This document shows positions 34,001-41,706 of a stretch of 64,000 bases of DNA, piece by piece. The notes below the pieces were generated by a model. It was not told the DNA's origin and did not search any database. It saw nothing but the letters and a program-made list of their open reading frames with translations. The DNA comes from DATBLE01 sp963734065. Lineage in GTDB: Bacteria; Actinomycetota; Thermoleophilia; Gaiellales; Gaiellaceae. Position 1 is the first letter of the stretch, and every line of letters starts with the position of its first letter. Location of the stretch: assembly GCA_963734065.1 (NCBI GenBank), contig CAVTFN010000005.1, positions 806,001 through 870,000 on the forward strand, written 5' to 3'. The translations under genes were made by a program, and so were the position numbers.

Positions 34001-35166
34001 CACTCTGGGTCTGGAACGCGAGGACGTTCGCCCCGGTGCTAACGCTGAAGCGGGGCGCGCCGTTCACCGCCGCTTCCTTCAGCCCCGACGCGCGGACGAT
34101 CGCGACCGCCGGCAAAGACGGGACTGCAAGGCTCTGGAACGCTCGAACCGGAGCGCTCGTTCGCGTTCTGCGAGGCCACAAGGACGCTCTCACGGCGGTT
34201 CGGTTCAGCCCGGACGGAACGCTCCTCGTCACCTCGAGCCGGGATCACGATGCTCGCGTCTGGGACGTCTCGACCGGGAGGATGCTGGAGCTCCTTCGCG
34301 CCCACGGGGGGCCGGTCTTCGACGGCTCCTTCAGCCCCGACGGCCGTTGGGTCGTCACCGCCGGCCCCGTCTCAGCGGGTCTCTGGCAGGTCTCGAACGG
34401 CCGACTGCTCACCCTCCTGTACGGCCACAAGGAGCCGTTGACAAGCGCGTCCTTCAGCCCGGGCGGACGGCGCATCCTCACCTCCAGCCGGGACGGGACG
34501 GTTCGGACCTACCTCTGTGAGCTGTGCGGAGGGATCGACGACCTCCAACGGCTGGCGAACGAGCGGATGGCTGGCCTGTCGCGCGGCCTGACCTCAGATT
34601 CAGCGCCGCCGCTACCTGCCGGTGGGAACGGCAGACGGCCGCCGCGCTATCGGTGTGTTAGCGCCGCGCGCGAGCCTCCTCTCGACACGAGAGGAGGGTT
34701 CCACGCACATCCATCTACGCCGCGCGTTTGCACTCGCGGCACTCATCGCAGGGGGTGCTGCTTGTTCCCGCGACAGCGAGCGCCGCCCCTCCCACAAACG
34801 ATGACTTCGCCGATGCGGCGGTCATCGATCCGTCGTCGCAGCCGTTCAACGACTCGGCTGCGATCGACGACGCGACCCTCGAGAGCGGCGAGCCGTCCGC
34901 CTGTTACTACGCCGGAAAGTCCATCTGGTACAGCATCACCCCGACGTCGAGCGGCGTCCTCCGGGCCGACATCAGCACGAGCACGTTCGTTGATCGCGTC
35001 CTGTACGTGTATCGGCAGGACGGGTCCGGCTTCGGCGGGCTGTCGACGGTCGCGTGCGCGAGCCCGTACTACAACGGCCTCAGCTCGGTCACTTTCGGCG
35101 TCGAGGCCGGGAAGACCTACTACCTGCAGGTTGGCGGGTTCTACGGCTACAGCACGGGAACGTTGA
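31093..35166 (+). CDS. nSTAND-type NTPase with transmembrane helix and about 15 WD40 repeats
   Basis: N-terminal NTPase of the nSTAND1 type: SPYKGLTPFEDSDLDVLFFFG, Walker A GDTGVGKSS (about 50-58), Walker B YVILDQAEEYF (about 140). A helical arm follows, then one TM helix (about 432-456), then about 15 WD40 repeats (FSPDGR...TASDDGTARIW) from residue 515 to 1150. WD40-STAND proteins act as oligomerising sensors in conflict systems; translational coupling to the SIR2 fusion makes the pair sensor and effector (inference). The sequence resembling this protein ends near 34600. The open frame runs about 560 bases on, over the next gene, because no stop occurs. Another frame continues with a family-like QIQRRRYLPVG, so a frameshift near 34595 is likely. 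Confidence 0.83.
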   Translation: MTRVDSLSPYKGLTPFEDSDLDVLFFFGRERERELLEANLMASRLTVLYGDTGVGKSSILRAGVAHHLRGLARTNLEEQGEPGLAVVVFDAWRDDPQAALRNAVAQAVRGALGGSLHAPDDPGSLTDTLWMWQQALDGDVYVILDQAEEYFLYHGGEEGAGTFAADFPAIVNSADLRVNFLLAIREDALAKLDVFRAQIPNVLGNYLRLEHLDPGAARAAIVEPISQYNRMVAESETVDIERALVDAVLDQVVAGRVDVGQTGRGAVEGGDGVVRIETPYLQLVMQRLWDEEQSAGERTLRLETLRRLGGAERIVHEHVDGALAELTAAEKDMAARMFDHLVTPSGTKIAHDAGDLAKYAHAGEGDILPVLAKLGDERILRSVAGNGAGHSRYELFHDVLAEPVLAWKASYEQTSELERQRAEAEKRHRRLLKVVAAGAVALLVMAGVTVFALTQRGEARSQARLARARELAARAVADLDVDPQRSLALAVDAASLRHIPEAEDVLRSALIESKERAILPSGGPVNSVVFSRDGRFVLTASDDRSARIWSLHGPAPARVLRHEGPVHTAAFSPDGALVVTASEDGTARIWLTASGALLRTLHDTSPVTTASFSPDGTLVLTTADREARLWRTSTGTMVRALPHPGPVIGASFSRDGHQVVTIGSDPDETDVRARIFDVESGRLVRELAATGVTAASFSPDGRRVVTGSMDHTAAVWRVRDGKRLHLFAEHKGGVTDALFGPRGKLIVTTSSDAATRVWDARTGRRVALMLGHVNGVNAASFSRDGRFLITASEDGTARIWEVATGRPEAVLRGHSDSVTEGVFSPDGRAVATAADDGTARVWNPGTAPELRLLAHRAPVRTCKAHPELICGTTASFGADGRIVAASDDDAVRILADDGRLVRVFRNRIPLASAVDSPDGKLLYTTGARGVAHVWRIATGALVRTVRGGPAGPLALSSDGRLAAGPTEAGALWVWNARTFAPVLTLKRGAPFTAASFSPDARTIATAGKDGTARLWNARTGALVRVLRGHKDALTAVRFSPDGTLLVTSSRDHDARVWDVSTGRMLELLRAHGGPVFDGSFSPDGRWVVTAGPVSAGLWQVSNGRLLTLLYGHKEPLTSASFSPGGRRILTSSRDGTVRTYLCELCGGIDDLQRLANERMAGLSRGLTSDSAPPLPAGGNGRRPPRYRCVSAAREPPLDTRGGFHAHPSTPRVCTRGTHRRGCCLFPRQRAPPLPQTMTSPMRRSSIRRRSRSTTRLRSTTRPSRAASRPPVTTPESPSGTASPRRRAASSGPTSARARSLIASCTCIGRTGPASAGCRRSRARARTTTASARSLSASRPGRPTTCRLAGSTATARER

Positions 35167-36170
35167 GCCTGTCGCTCCAGAAGGTTCCTGCGCCCGCCAA
35201 CGACGACTTCGCACATGCCTCGACGGTCGGCGGGCTCCCGTACAGCGACAACCCGGATCTCACCGGAGCGACCATCGAGCCAGCCGAGCCCTCGCCCTCG
35301 TGCGGCTACTCGCCGCAGGCAACGGCCTGGTATGCCTTTACGCCGTCGACGAGTGCCACGTACATCGTCGGCACCTCGTCTGCCTCGTTCTACCCCGAGT
35401 TGGCCGTCTACACAGGCTCGGCGCTCGGGAGCCTGTCGGAGATGAACTGTCGGTTCAACGCACCTGCGACCTTCAAGGCAACGGCAGGGAGCACGTACTA
35501 CATCCAACTCAGCAATGCGCTCGGCGCGGGAAGCAGGATCTACCTGTTCGTCGATATTGCCCCGGACCCCGTCTCGAGCTTCTTCTTCTCGCCTCCGGAC
35601 CCGTCGACTCTTGACACGGTCCAGTTCTACGACCAATCCGCCGACCCCGCTCAGGTCGGTCTGTCGTCCGAGGTCTGGAACTTCGGAGACGGCACCACTG
35701 CGACCAATCCAGGCTGCTGTCCAACGCATCACTACTCCGCCGACGGTACGTACAAGGTGAAGCTGAGCGTGACAACAGCTGATGGACGGACCGCTTCGGC
35801 CTCCCAGGACGTCGTCGTGAGGACGCATGACGTCGCGATCGACAAGGTGCACGTGCCGGAGGCCGCAAGCGTGGGCCAGACGCGGTCGATCACGGTCGGG
35901 CTGACGAACAGGCGTTATCCGGAGAGCGTCCAGGTGCAGCTTCTGAAGAGCGTCAGCGGTGGTGGGTGGCAACAGGTCGGAGTGCTCACCCAGAGCGTCC
36001 CCGTGCGAGGCGCCAACCGTACGACGAACTTCGACTTCTCCTACACCTTTGCTCCGGAAGACAAGGTGCTCGGGAAGGTGACCTTCCAGGCGATCGCAAC
36101 GATCCAAAGTGCGCGTGACGCCATTCCGACCGACAACACCGTCACCCCGCCCCCGACGACGGTCCACTAG
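34728..36170 (+). CDS. Secreted PKD-domain beta-sandwich protein (signal peptide apparently frameshifted)
   Basis: The mature part has two pre-peptidase-like beta-sandwich repeats starting PPTNDDFADA and PAPANDDFAHA (each with a W-Y-F/S motif, SIWYSITPTSSG and TAWYAFTPSTSA), a PKD-type domain (VWNFGDGTTA) and a C-terminal beta domain. It is likely extracellular. The frame as given starts at a TTG with a poor signal sequence. A good one (HLRRAFALAALIAG, then VLLVPATASA) is spread over two frames joined at a run of five G (34751-34755); one G fewer restores it. Its start would be an ACG (34703) after a strong GAGGAGGG. Hence either sequence errors or a decaying gene. A single GTTAGCG lies upstream at 34657. 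Confidence 0.65.
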   Translation: MHSRHSSQGVLLVPATASAAPPTNDDFADAAVIDPSSQPFNDSAAIDDATLESGEPSACYYAGKSIWYSITPTSSGVLRADISTSTFVDRVLYVYRQDGSGFGGLSTVACASPYYNGLSSVTFGVEAGKTYYLQVGGFYGYSTGTLSLSLQKVPAPANDDFAHASTVGGLPYSDNPDLTGATIEPAEPSPSCGYSPQATAWYAFTPSTSATYIVGTSSASFYPELAVYTGSALGSLSEMNCRFNAPATFKATAGSTYYIQLSNALGAGSRIYLFVDIAPDPVSSFFFSPPDPSTLDTVQFYDQSADPAQVGLSSEVWNFGDGTTATNPGCCPTHHYSADGTYKVKLSVTTADGRTASASQDVVVRTHDVAIDKVHVPEAASVGQTRSITVGLTNRRYPESVQVQLLKSVSGGGWQQVGVLTQSVPVRGANRTTNFDFSYTFAPEDKVLGKVTFQAIATIQSARDAIPTDNTVTPPPTTVH

Positions 36171-36191
36171 AACGCCCGCATCCACGAGTCG

Positions 36192-36217
36192 GAGGGGCCG
36201 TCACAGAGCGGCCCCTC
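36192..36217. terminator. Bidirectional stem-loop between convergent genes
   Basis: GAGGGGCCG (36192-36200) and CGGCCCCTC (36209-36217), 9-bp perfect arms with an 8-base loop. It lies 22 bases after the PKD-protein stop and overlaps the last codons of the minus-strand aminotransferase. There is little T-tract support. Confidence 0.6.
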
Positions 36218-37622
36218 TGCTCGCCCTGCGGTGAGGCCTACTCGTCAGCTCGCGCGCCAGCTCCTCGAACACCGCCACATACCGGTCGACCGCCTCGTCG
36301 GTGTGCTGCACCGAAAGCGTCCACTCCTCCTCGCGGCCCGGGGTGGCGAAGATGCCGCGGTTCATGTTCCACAGCCAGCTCAGCTCGGTCAGCTCGCCGT
36401 CCTGGTGGGCCTTGAACGTCTCGTAGTCGACCACCCGCACGGGCGAGAACGTGACGCAGCCCTTGGCGCCGATCCCGACCGCGTAGCCGGGCAGCCGGTA
36501 CTGCTCGACCACGGCGCCGCAGCCTTCCAGCAGCCGCTCGTTCAGGTGGTGCAGGTGCTCGTAGGCCTCTGGAGTGAGCACGTCGTACAGGCTCGCCCGC
36601 GCGGCCGCCATCGTCAGCGGATTGCCGTTGAAGGTGCCGACCTGGAAGACGCTTCCGTCCTCGACGCAGGCCATCACCTCGTCCGTCCCGCCGATCGCGC
36701 CCGACGGCAGCCCGGCGCCGAGTGTCTTCGCGAGGGTGACCAGATCGGGCACGACGCCGAAGTGCTCGACCGCGCCGCCGGCGGCGACCGTCAGCCCCGT
36801 CTTGACCTCGTCGAAGATCAGGACGATCCCGTGCTGCGCGGTCAGCTCGCGCACGGTCTCGAGGTAGCCCGGCTCGGGGAGCACGACCCCGAGGTTCATC
36901 ATCGCCGCCTCCATGATCAGACAGGCGGGCAGGCGCCCCTCGGCTGCGAGCCGCTCGATCCGCCGCTCCATCGCACCGGCGTCGTTGAACGGAACCGGGA
37001 CGGTCAGGTCGACGACCGCCTGCGGGATGCCCGCGCCGTACGGGAGCGAGGCGAGGTCGTCGCGGTCGCCGATCCGGTCGTAGTCGACGCCGATCGAGAC
37101 CATCACCGTGTCGTGGTGACCGTGGTACGAGCCGAAGATCTTCAGCACGACGTCGCGGCCGGTGTGCGCCCGGGCGATCCGGATCGCGTCCATCGTCGCC
37201 TCCGAGCCCGAGTTCGTGTACCGCCATTTCGGCAGCCGGAAGCGGCGGGCCAGCTCCTCCGCCACCGCGATCCCGTCCTCGGTGGCCGCAGCGAAGTGCG
37301 TGCCCAGCGCGGCCCGCTCGGCGATCGCCCGCGTGATCACCGGATGCGCGTGCCCCTGGGTCATCGAGCCGAAGCCGTTGTGGAAGTCCAGGTACTCGCT
37401 GCCGTCCACGTCCCAGACGCGCTCGCCCTTGCCGTGCGTCAGGTAGATCGGCCACGGCTCGCGCACCTGGTACGACGAGGCGACCCCGCCGGAGAGCCAG
37501 CGCCTCGCGCGCTCGTACATCGCCTTCGACCCGCCCGTGCGCTCGTCGAGCTTCGTCCCCTCCCGCTCGGTCAGCTCGCGGATCCGGGTGCGGTCGATCT
37601 CGACGGGGGCGTTGACGGCCAT
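36201..37622 (-). CDS. Class III aminotransferase (glutamate-1-semialdehyde-mutase-like)
   Basis: 473 residues. YTNSGSEATMDAIRIARAHTG (about 140) and IFDEVKTGLTVAAGG (about 270) are PLP-site motifs; the Schiff-base Lys is about residue 297 in TLAKTLGAGLPSGAIGG. It resembles the HemL-like aspartate-aminotransferase subgroup acting on diamines or beta-amino acids rather than true HemL, since no other tetrapyrrole gene is near. ATG 37622 overlaps the stop of the USP gene by one base (TGATG). It is part of a minus-strand set with USP, APC permease and Lrp, i.e. amine uptake and transamination. Confidence 0.88.
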   Translation of the reverse strand: MAVNAPVEIDRTRIRELTEREGTKLDERTGGSKAMYERARRWLSGGVASSYQVREPWPIYLTHGKGERVWDVDGSEYLDFHNGFGSMTQGHAHPVITRAIAERAALGTHFAAATEDGIAVAEELARRFRLPKWRYTNSGSEATMDAIRIARAHTGRDVVLKIFGSYHGHHDTVMVSIGVDYDRIGDRDDLASLPYGAGIPQAVVDLTVPVPFNDAGAMERRIERLAAEGRLPACLIMEAAMMNLGVVLPEPGYLETVRELTAQHGIVLIFDEVKTGLTVAAGGAVEHFGVVPDLVTLAKTLGAGLPSGAIGGTDEVMACVEDGSVFQVGTFNGNPLTMAAARASLYDVLTPEAYEHLHHLNERLLEGCGAVVEQYRLPGYAVGIGAKGCVTFSPVRVVDYETFKAHQDGELTELSWLWNMNRGIFATPGREEEWTLSVQHTDEAVDRYVAVFEELARELTSRPHRRASRGAAL

Positions 37623-38049
37623 CACCCGGAATCGTGGACCGGGACGACCAGGACCGGCAACGGCGACCGCTGGACGAGCCGGAGCACGACCGATCCGAGG
37701 AGCGCACCGGTGACCGGATTTCGCCGACCGTCCCGACGACGATCCCGCTCGCCCCGACCTCCTTCGCGACGTCGATCAGCGCGTCCGCCGGCTTGTCGGA
37801 GACGAGCCGCGACTCTGCCTCGACGCCGGCCGCCTCGAGGTCGGCGACGGCGCGACCGACCGCGTGGCGTCCGACCCCCTCCAGCGCCTCCTGGATGCTG
37901 CCGTGCTGAAGGCCCCCGAGGGGACTGATGTAGTACCCGAACACCACGAACACCTTCGCCCCGACGACGGGCGCGATCCGGATCGTGGCCGCCAGCGCCG
38001 CGTTCGCGGACAGCGACTCGTCGTAGCCGAGGACGATCGGATCAGCCAT
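37622..38049 (-). pseudogene. Universal stress protein, frameshifted
   Basis: The first about 110 residues (MADPIVLGYDESLSANAALAA ... GASGIVVGTVGEI) are a UspA fold. The expected C-terminus (TGALLGSVVLRLVQRSPLPV, then LVVPVHDSG) is intact but in another frame; one missing base in a short G run near 37716 explains it. In the restored frame the stop (37624-37622) overlaps the aminotransferase start exactly, supporting a sequencing error or a very recent mutation. It overlaps the permease end by 8 bases. Confidence 0.75.
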
Positions 38050-39548
38050 AGAGCGCCACCTCCGGATCGGCGGTTTCGATCTTGCGCCGGAAGAACTCGG
38101 GGCGAGTTCCACCAGCAGAGCAGCATGAACACGATCCCCATGACCAGGAAGCCGATCGCGATCACGAGCGGCGGGCCGATCCCGAACCAGGAATCGCCGG
38201 ATTCGGAGTTTTCCGGCTTCGAGAGGTCGATGCACGACTTGACGAAGATGCCGGCGAGCATCAGGCCGCCGATCAGCGGTGCGACGCCCGCGAGAAAGAA
38301 GTTCCTGACGCTCTTGAACAGGCTCCGCCGGAAGTACGACGACGCAGGCGAAGCCTGTGAGCCCGTAGTAGAAGGCGATCATCAGCCCGAGCGCGGCGAT
38401 CGAGTCGAACAGGATGTTCTCGCTCACGAGCGTGAGGCCGACGTACCAGACGATCGAGACGATGCCCATCCAGATCGTGGACGGCCCCGGAGTCAGGAAC
38501 CGCGGGTGGATACGCCCGCAGTACTTCGGGATTGCGCCGTGCGCCGCCATCGAGAGGCTCGTTCGGGGGTCGGGAGGATCGTCGTCTGCGTGGACGCGGA
38601 CGCCGACGTGAGTACGGCGATGATCAGCAGCTTGTCCAGGGTGACCCGAGGACGTCGGTGCCCAGCGCGCTGAGCACGTCGTCCGAGTTGTCGACCAGGA
38701 ACTGCGGGCCGTGGAACGCCTGCGCCGCGATCGAGACGATCACGTAGATGCCGACCAGGATGACCGTGGCGGACACCGCCGCGATGCCCGGCGTCCGGGT
38801 CGCGTCCTCGGTCTCCTCGTTCACGGAGACGCGGCTGTCCCAGCCCCAGTAGATGAACACGGCGACGAGCACGCCGGAGACGAGCGCGCTCGACGTGCTG
38901 ATGTCGAACGGGTTCAGCCAGCTGCCCGCGACGTGCATCGAATCGGCGGCGGGTTGCTGCCGTAGACCTTGACCAGCGCCACTGCGGCGAAGATCGCGAG
39001 GGTGATGATCTCCGCCGCGAGCAGGTACCACTGCAGGCGGGCGGAGAGCTCGATCCCGATGAGCAGATGATCGTCATCACCGACGATCCAGATCACGCCG
39101 ACGAAGGTCACCCAGAACGTGCTGGCTGCCGCGCCGTCGGCGCCGAAGAGCAGGAACGTGTAGAGGCCGGCGATCTGCGCGAGGTTCGCCATCACGACGA
39201 CGTCGGCGACGATGATCGCCCACCCGCCGATCCAGCCGGCGACGGGCCGAGCGCCCGCGTCGCCCAGGTGAAGGTCGTGCCGCAGTCGGGATCGACCTTG
39301 TTCATGTAGTAGTACGAGGTCGCCATGAGCAGCATCGGGACGAAGGCGATCCACATGATCGCCGGCGCCTGGAGGCCGACGGCGGCCACGACCAGGCCGA
39401 GCGACGCCGCCAGGCTGTAGCCCGGGGCGGTCGACGCGACGCCGATCACCACGCTGGACATGAACCCCAGCGCGCCCGACTTCAGGCCTTTGTCGCCCGT
39501 CTCGGCACTGTGGGTGGGAACGGGGGCAGTAACCGCCTGCTCGGCCAT
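38042..39548 (-). pseudogene. APC-family amino-acid/amine permease, multiply frameshifted
   Basis: A 12-TM APC permease whose sequence can be followed from MAEQAVTAPVPTHSAE (39548) to the terminal ETADPEVALYG and TGA (38042), but only by changing frame at about 39243, 39085, 39064, 38950, 38641, 38570, 38335 and 38100. The pieces between shifts are fully permease-like (GIGVASTAPGYSLA-type start, FTWATRALG, IYWGWDSRVSVNEE, WMGIVSIVWYVGLTLVSE) and have no other damage. Most shifts look like single missing bases in G/C runs. It would import an amine or amino acid for the flanking enzymes. Either the gene is decaying or the assembly is poor here. Confidence 0.8.
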
Positions 39549-40093
39549 CAGCTGCTCCTTTCCGTCGCAGTCGACCTCGTCGTCCGGGCGCCCCAGTCGT
39601 AGAGCTGCTTCCAGAGCTCGAGGTAGAGGAAGCTCTCGGTCGAGTGCACGCCGTCGAGAGCTCGGATCCGGTTGATCACGTCCAGCAGATGACGCCGATC
39701 GATGCAGAGGACCTCGATGATCACGTCGAACCGGCCGGCCGTGATCACCACGTAGTCGGCCTCATCCCACTGGGCGATCTCGTCGGCGACGACCTCCGGA
39801 GAGCCGGAGGTCTTGATCCCGACCATCGCCTCGGCCTCGAAGCCGAGGCCGAGCGGGTTCGTGACTGCGGTGACCTGGAGGATGCCGTCCTCGCACAGCC
39901 GGCCGTAGCGCGCCCGTACGGTCGCCTCCGAGACACCCGCGGACGCCGCGATCCGCCGGAACGGCTCGCGCCCGTCTTTCTGCAGCGCCTCGATGATGGT
40001 CGTGTCCAGCTGGTCGAGTTGGCGGCCCGGGGCAATCGCCCCGCGGCTGGCGCGCTGCGCGGTGCGTCGGTCCTGGGCCTGGTTCGCACGCAA
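39548..40093 (-). CDS. Lrp/AsnC-family transcriptional regulator
   Basis: An N-terminal HTH (LDTTIIEALQKDGREPFRRIA, then ASAGVSEATVRARYGRL) and a C-terminal RAM/ACT-like effector domain (YVVITAGRFDVIIEVLC). The stop overlaps the permease start (TGATG), so it is the first gene of the amine-uptake set. The start is uncertain: I choose TTG 40093, just downstream of a -35/-10 pair; the TTG at 40132 belongs to the -35 box. It probably senses an amine or amino acid and controls the permease-aminotransferase unit and possibly the adjacent aldehyde dehydrogenase. Confidence 0.85.
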   Translation of the reverse strand: MRANQAQDRRTAQRASRGAIAPGRQLDQLDTTIIEALQKDGREPFRRIAASAGVSEATVRARYGRLCEDGILQVTAVTNPLGLGFEAEAMVGIKTSGSPEVVADEIAQWDEADYVVITAGRFDVIIEVLCIDRRHLLDVINRIRALDGVHSTESFLYLELWKQLYDWGARTTRSTATERSS

Positions 40094-40132
40094 TGCGAGG
40101 CGGTTCCTACCAAATTCCACGCATTGCGTCAA
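40088..40132 (-). promoter_or_regulatory. lrp-type gene promoter with paired 11-bp palindromes
   Basis: Minus strand: -35 TTGACG (40132-40127), 17-base spacer, -10-like TAGGAA (40109-40104). Palindrome ACGCATTGCGT (40119-40129) overlaps the -35, and a near-copy, ACGCAATGCG (40088-40097), lies over the expected transcription start. Their centres are about 31 bp (three turns) apart, a layout suited to Lrp autoregulation. Confidence 0.55.
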
Positions 40133-40148
40133 CGCGGGGCGGTGAAGC

Positions 40149-41588
40149 TCAGTCCAGCTTCGCCATCACGTGCTTGATCTGCGTGTAGTCCTCCAGCGAG
40201 TACACGGACAGATCCTTGCCGTAGCCCGACTGCTTGTAGCCGCCGTGCGGCATCTCCGAGACCAGCGGTATGTGGTCGTTGATCCACACCGTCCCGAACT
40301 GGAGCGTGCGCGCCGCGTTCAGCGCGCGGCCGACGTCGCGCGTCCAGACCGACGCGGCGAGGCCGTAGCGGACGTCGTTCGCCCAGGCGATCGCCTCGTC
40401 GTCGCTCCCGAACCGCTGCACCGAGACGACCGGCCCGAACACCTCGCGCTGGACGATCTCGGCGTCCTGTCCCACGTCCGTGACCACTGTCGGTTTGACG
40501 AAGAATCCGTGATCGCCGTTCGTGCCGCCGCCGGTGAGGATGGTCGCCTTCGAGCCCTCGGCCCGCTCGAGGAAGCCGAGCACGCGCTCCTGCTGGTCCT
40601 TCGAGATCACCGGGCCCATCTCGATCTCGTCGCCCTCGGCCGGATCGCCGACCTTCAGCGACTCCACCGCCGGGACGAGCTCCTCGAGCAGCCTGTCGTA
40701 GATCCCCGGCCCGGCCATCACCCGCGAGGCGGCCGTGCAGTCCTGGCCGGAGTTCCAGTAGCCGGCGATCTTGATCCCCTCGGCGACCGCGGCCGGGTCG
40801 GCGTCGTCGAAGACGACCACCGGTGCCTTGCCGCCGAGCTCGAGATGGACACGCTTGAGCGTGTCGGCGGCCGTCCGGGCGATCGTCTTCCCGGTCTCGA
40901 CGTCGCCGGTCAGCGAGACGAGGCGAACGTCGGGATGCGTGACGATGCGCTCGCCGACCGGGACGCCGTCGCCCGTGACGACGTTCAGGACGCCGGCCGG
41001 AATCGCGTCCTGCGCCAGCTCGACGAACCGCAGCAGCGAGAGCGGTGTCTGCTCCGACGGCTTCAGCACCTGGACGTTGCCGGCGGCGAGCGCCGGCGCC
41101 AGCTTCCAGACCGCCATCATCAGCGGGTAGTTCCAGGGCGCGATCCCGCCGACGATCCCGAGCGGCTCACGGCGGACCATCGAGGTGTAGCCCTGCATGT
41201 ACTCGCCGGCGGCGCGGCCCTCGAGGACCCGGGCGGCGCCGGCGAAGAAGCGCAGGTTGTCGGAGCAGACGGGCATCTCGTCGCGCGCGTACGAGAGCGG
41301 CTTGCCGACGTTGCGCGACTCGATCCCGGCCAGCTCCTCGGCGTTCTCGTCGAGGACGTCGGCGAGCTTCAGGAGAAGCTCGGCCCGCTCGGCCGGCGTC
41401 GACTCGAGCCATTCGGGTAGCGCCTGCCCGGCGGCCTCGACCGCGGCGTCGACGTCGGCAGCGGTGCACGCCGGCACCTCGGCGATCGTCTCGCCGGTCG
41501 CCGGATTGAGCACCTCCATCGTTCCGCCCTCGGCGGCATCGGTCCACTTGCCGCCGACGAAGATCTTGTTGCTCGTCACCGTGGCCAT
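40149..41588 (-). CDS. Gamma-aminobutyraldehyde dehydrogenase
   Basis: NAD-dependent aldehyde dehydrogenase, 479 residues: Asn in APWNYPLMM (about 151), catalytic Glu in LELGGKAP (about 248) and Cys in NSGQDCTA (about 283). The C-terminal HIPLVSEMPHGGYKQSGYGK is characteristic of PatD/YdcW-type aminobutyraldehyde dehydrogenases of the putrescine pathway. ATG 41588 follows a strong GAGGAGGAG. It lies between the Lrp regulator and two putrescine-type binding proteins, which supports oxidation of 4-aminobutanal to GABA. Confidence 0.93.
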   Translation of the reverse strand: MATVTSNKIFVGGKWTDAAEGGTMEVLNPATGETIAEVPACTAADVDAAVEAAGQALPEWLESTPAERAELLLKLADVLDENAEELAGIESRNVGKPLSYARDEMPVCSDNLRFFAGAARVLEGRAAGEYMQGYTSMVRREPLGIVGGIAPWNYPLMMAVWKLAPALAAGNVQVLKPSEQTPLSLLRFVELAQDAIPAGVLNVVTGDGVPVGERIVTHPDVRLVSLTGDVETGKTIARTAADTLKRVHLELGGKAPVVVFDDADPAAVAEGIKIAGYWNSGQDCTAASRVMAGPGIYDRLLEELVPAVESLKVGDPAEGDEIEMGPVISKDQQERVLGFLERAEGSKATILTGGGTNGDHGFFVKPTVVTDVGQDAEIVQREVFGPVVSVQRFGSDDEAIAWANDVRYGLAASVWTRDVGRALNAARTLQFGTVWINDHIPLVSEMPHGGYKQSGYGKDLSVYSLEDYTQIKHVMAKLD

Positions 41589-41706
41589 GCCGCAGACCTC
41601 CTCCTCGAGTTCACTCGGTACGAAGGATTCCAGACTCGCGGGTGAGGCGTTACGCGATCGGGTCGGGCGCTCCGCAGGAAGGACCTGCCGTCCGTGACCT
41701 CTGTTG

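Noticed and set aside
36201..37622. Glutamate-1-semialdehyde aminomutase (hemL)
   Set aside because: Context is amine catabolism (USP, permease, Lrp), with no tetrapyrrole genes; better left as a general class III aminotransferase.
36238..38550. 770-codon minus-strand open frame that looks like a permease-stress-protein fusion
   Set aside because: It is a chance join of one permease fragment, the USP N-terminus and an antisense-type shadow of the aminotransferase, created by the frameshifts.
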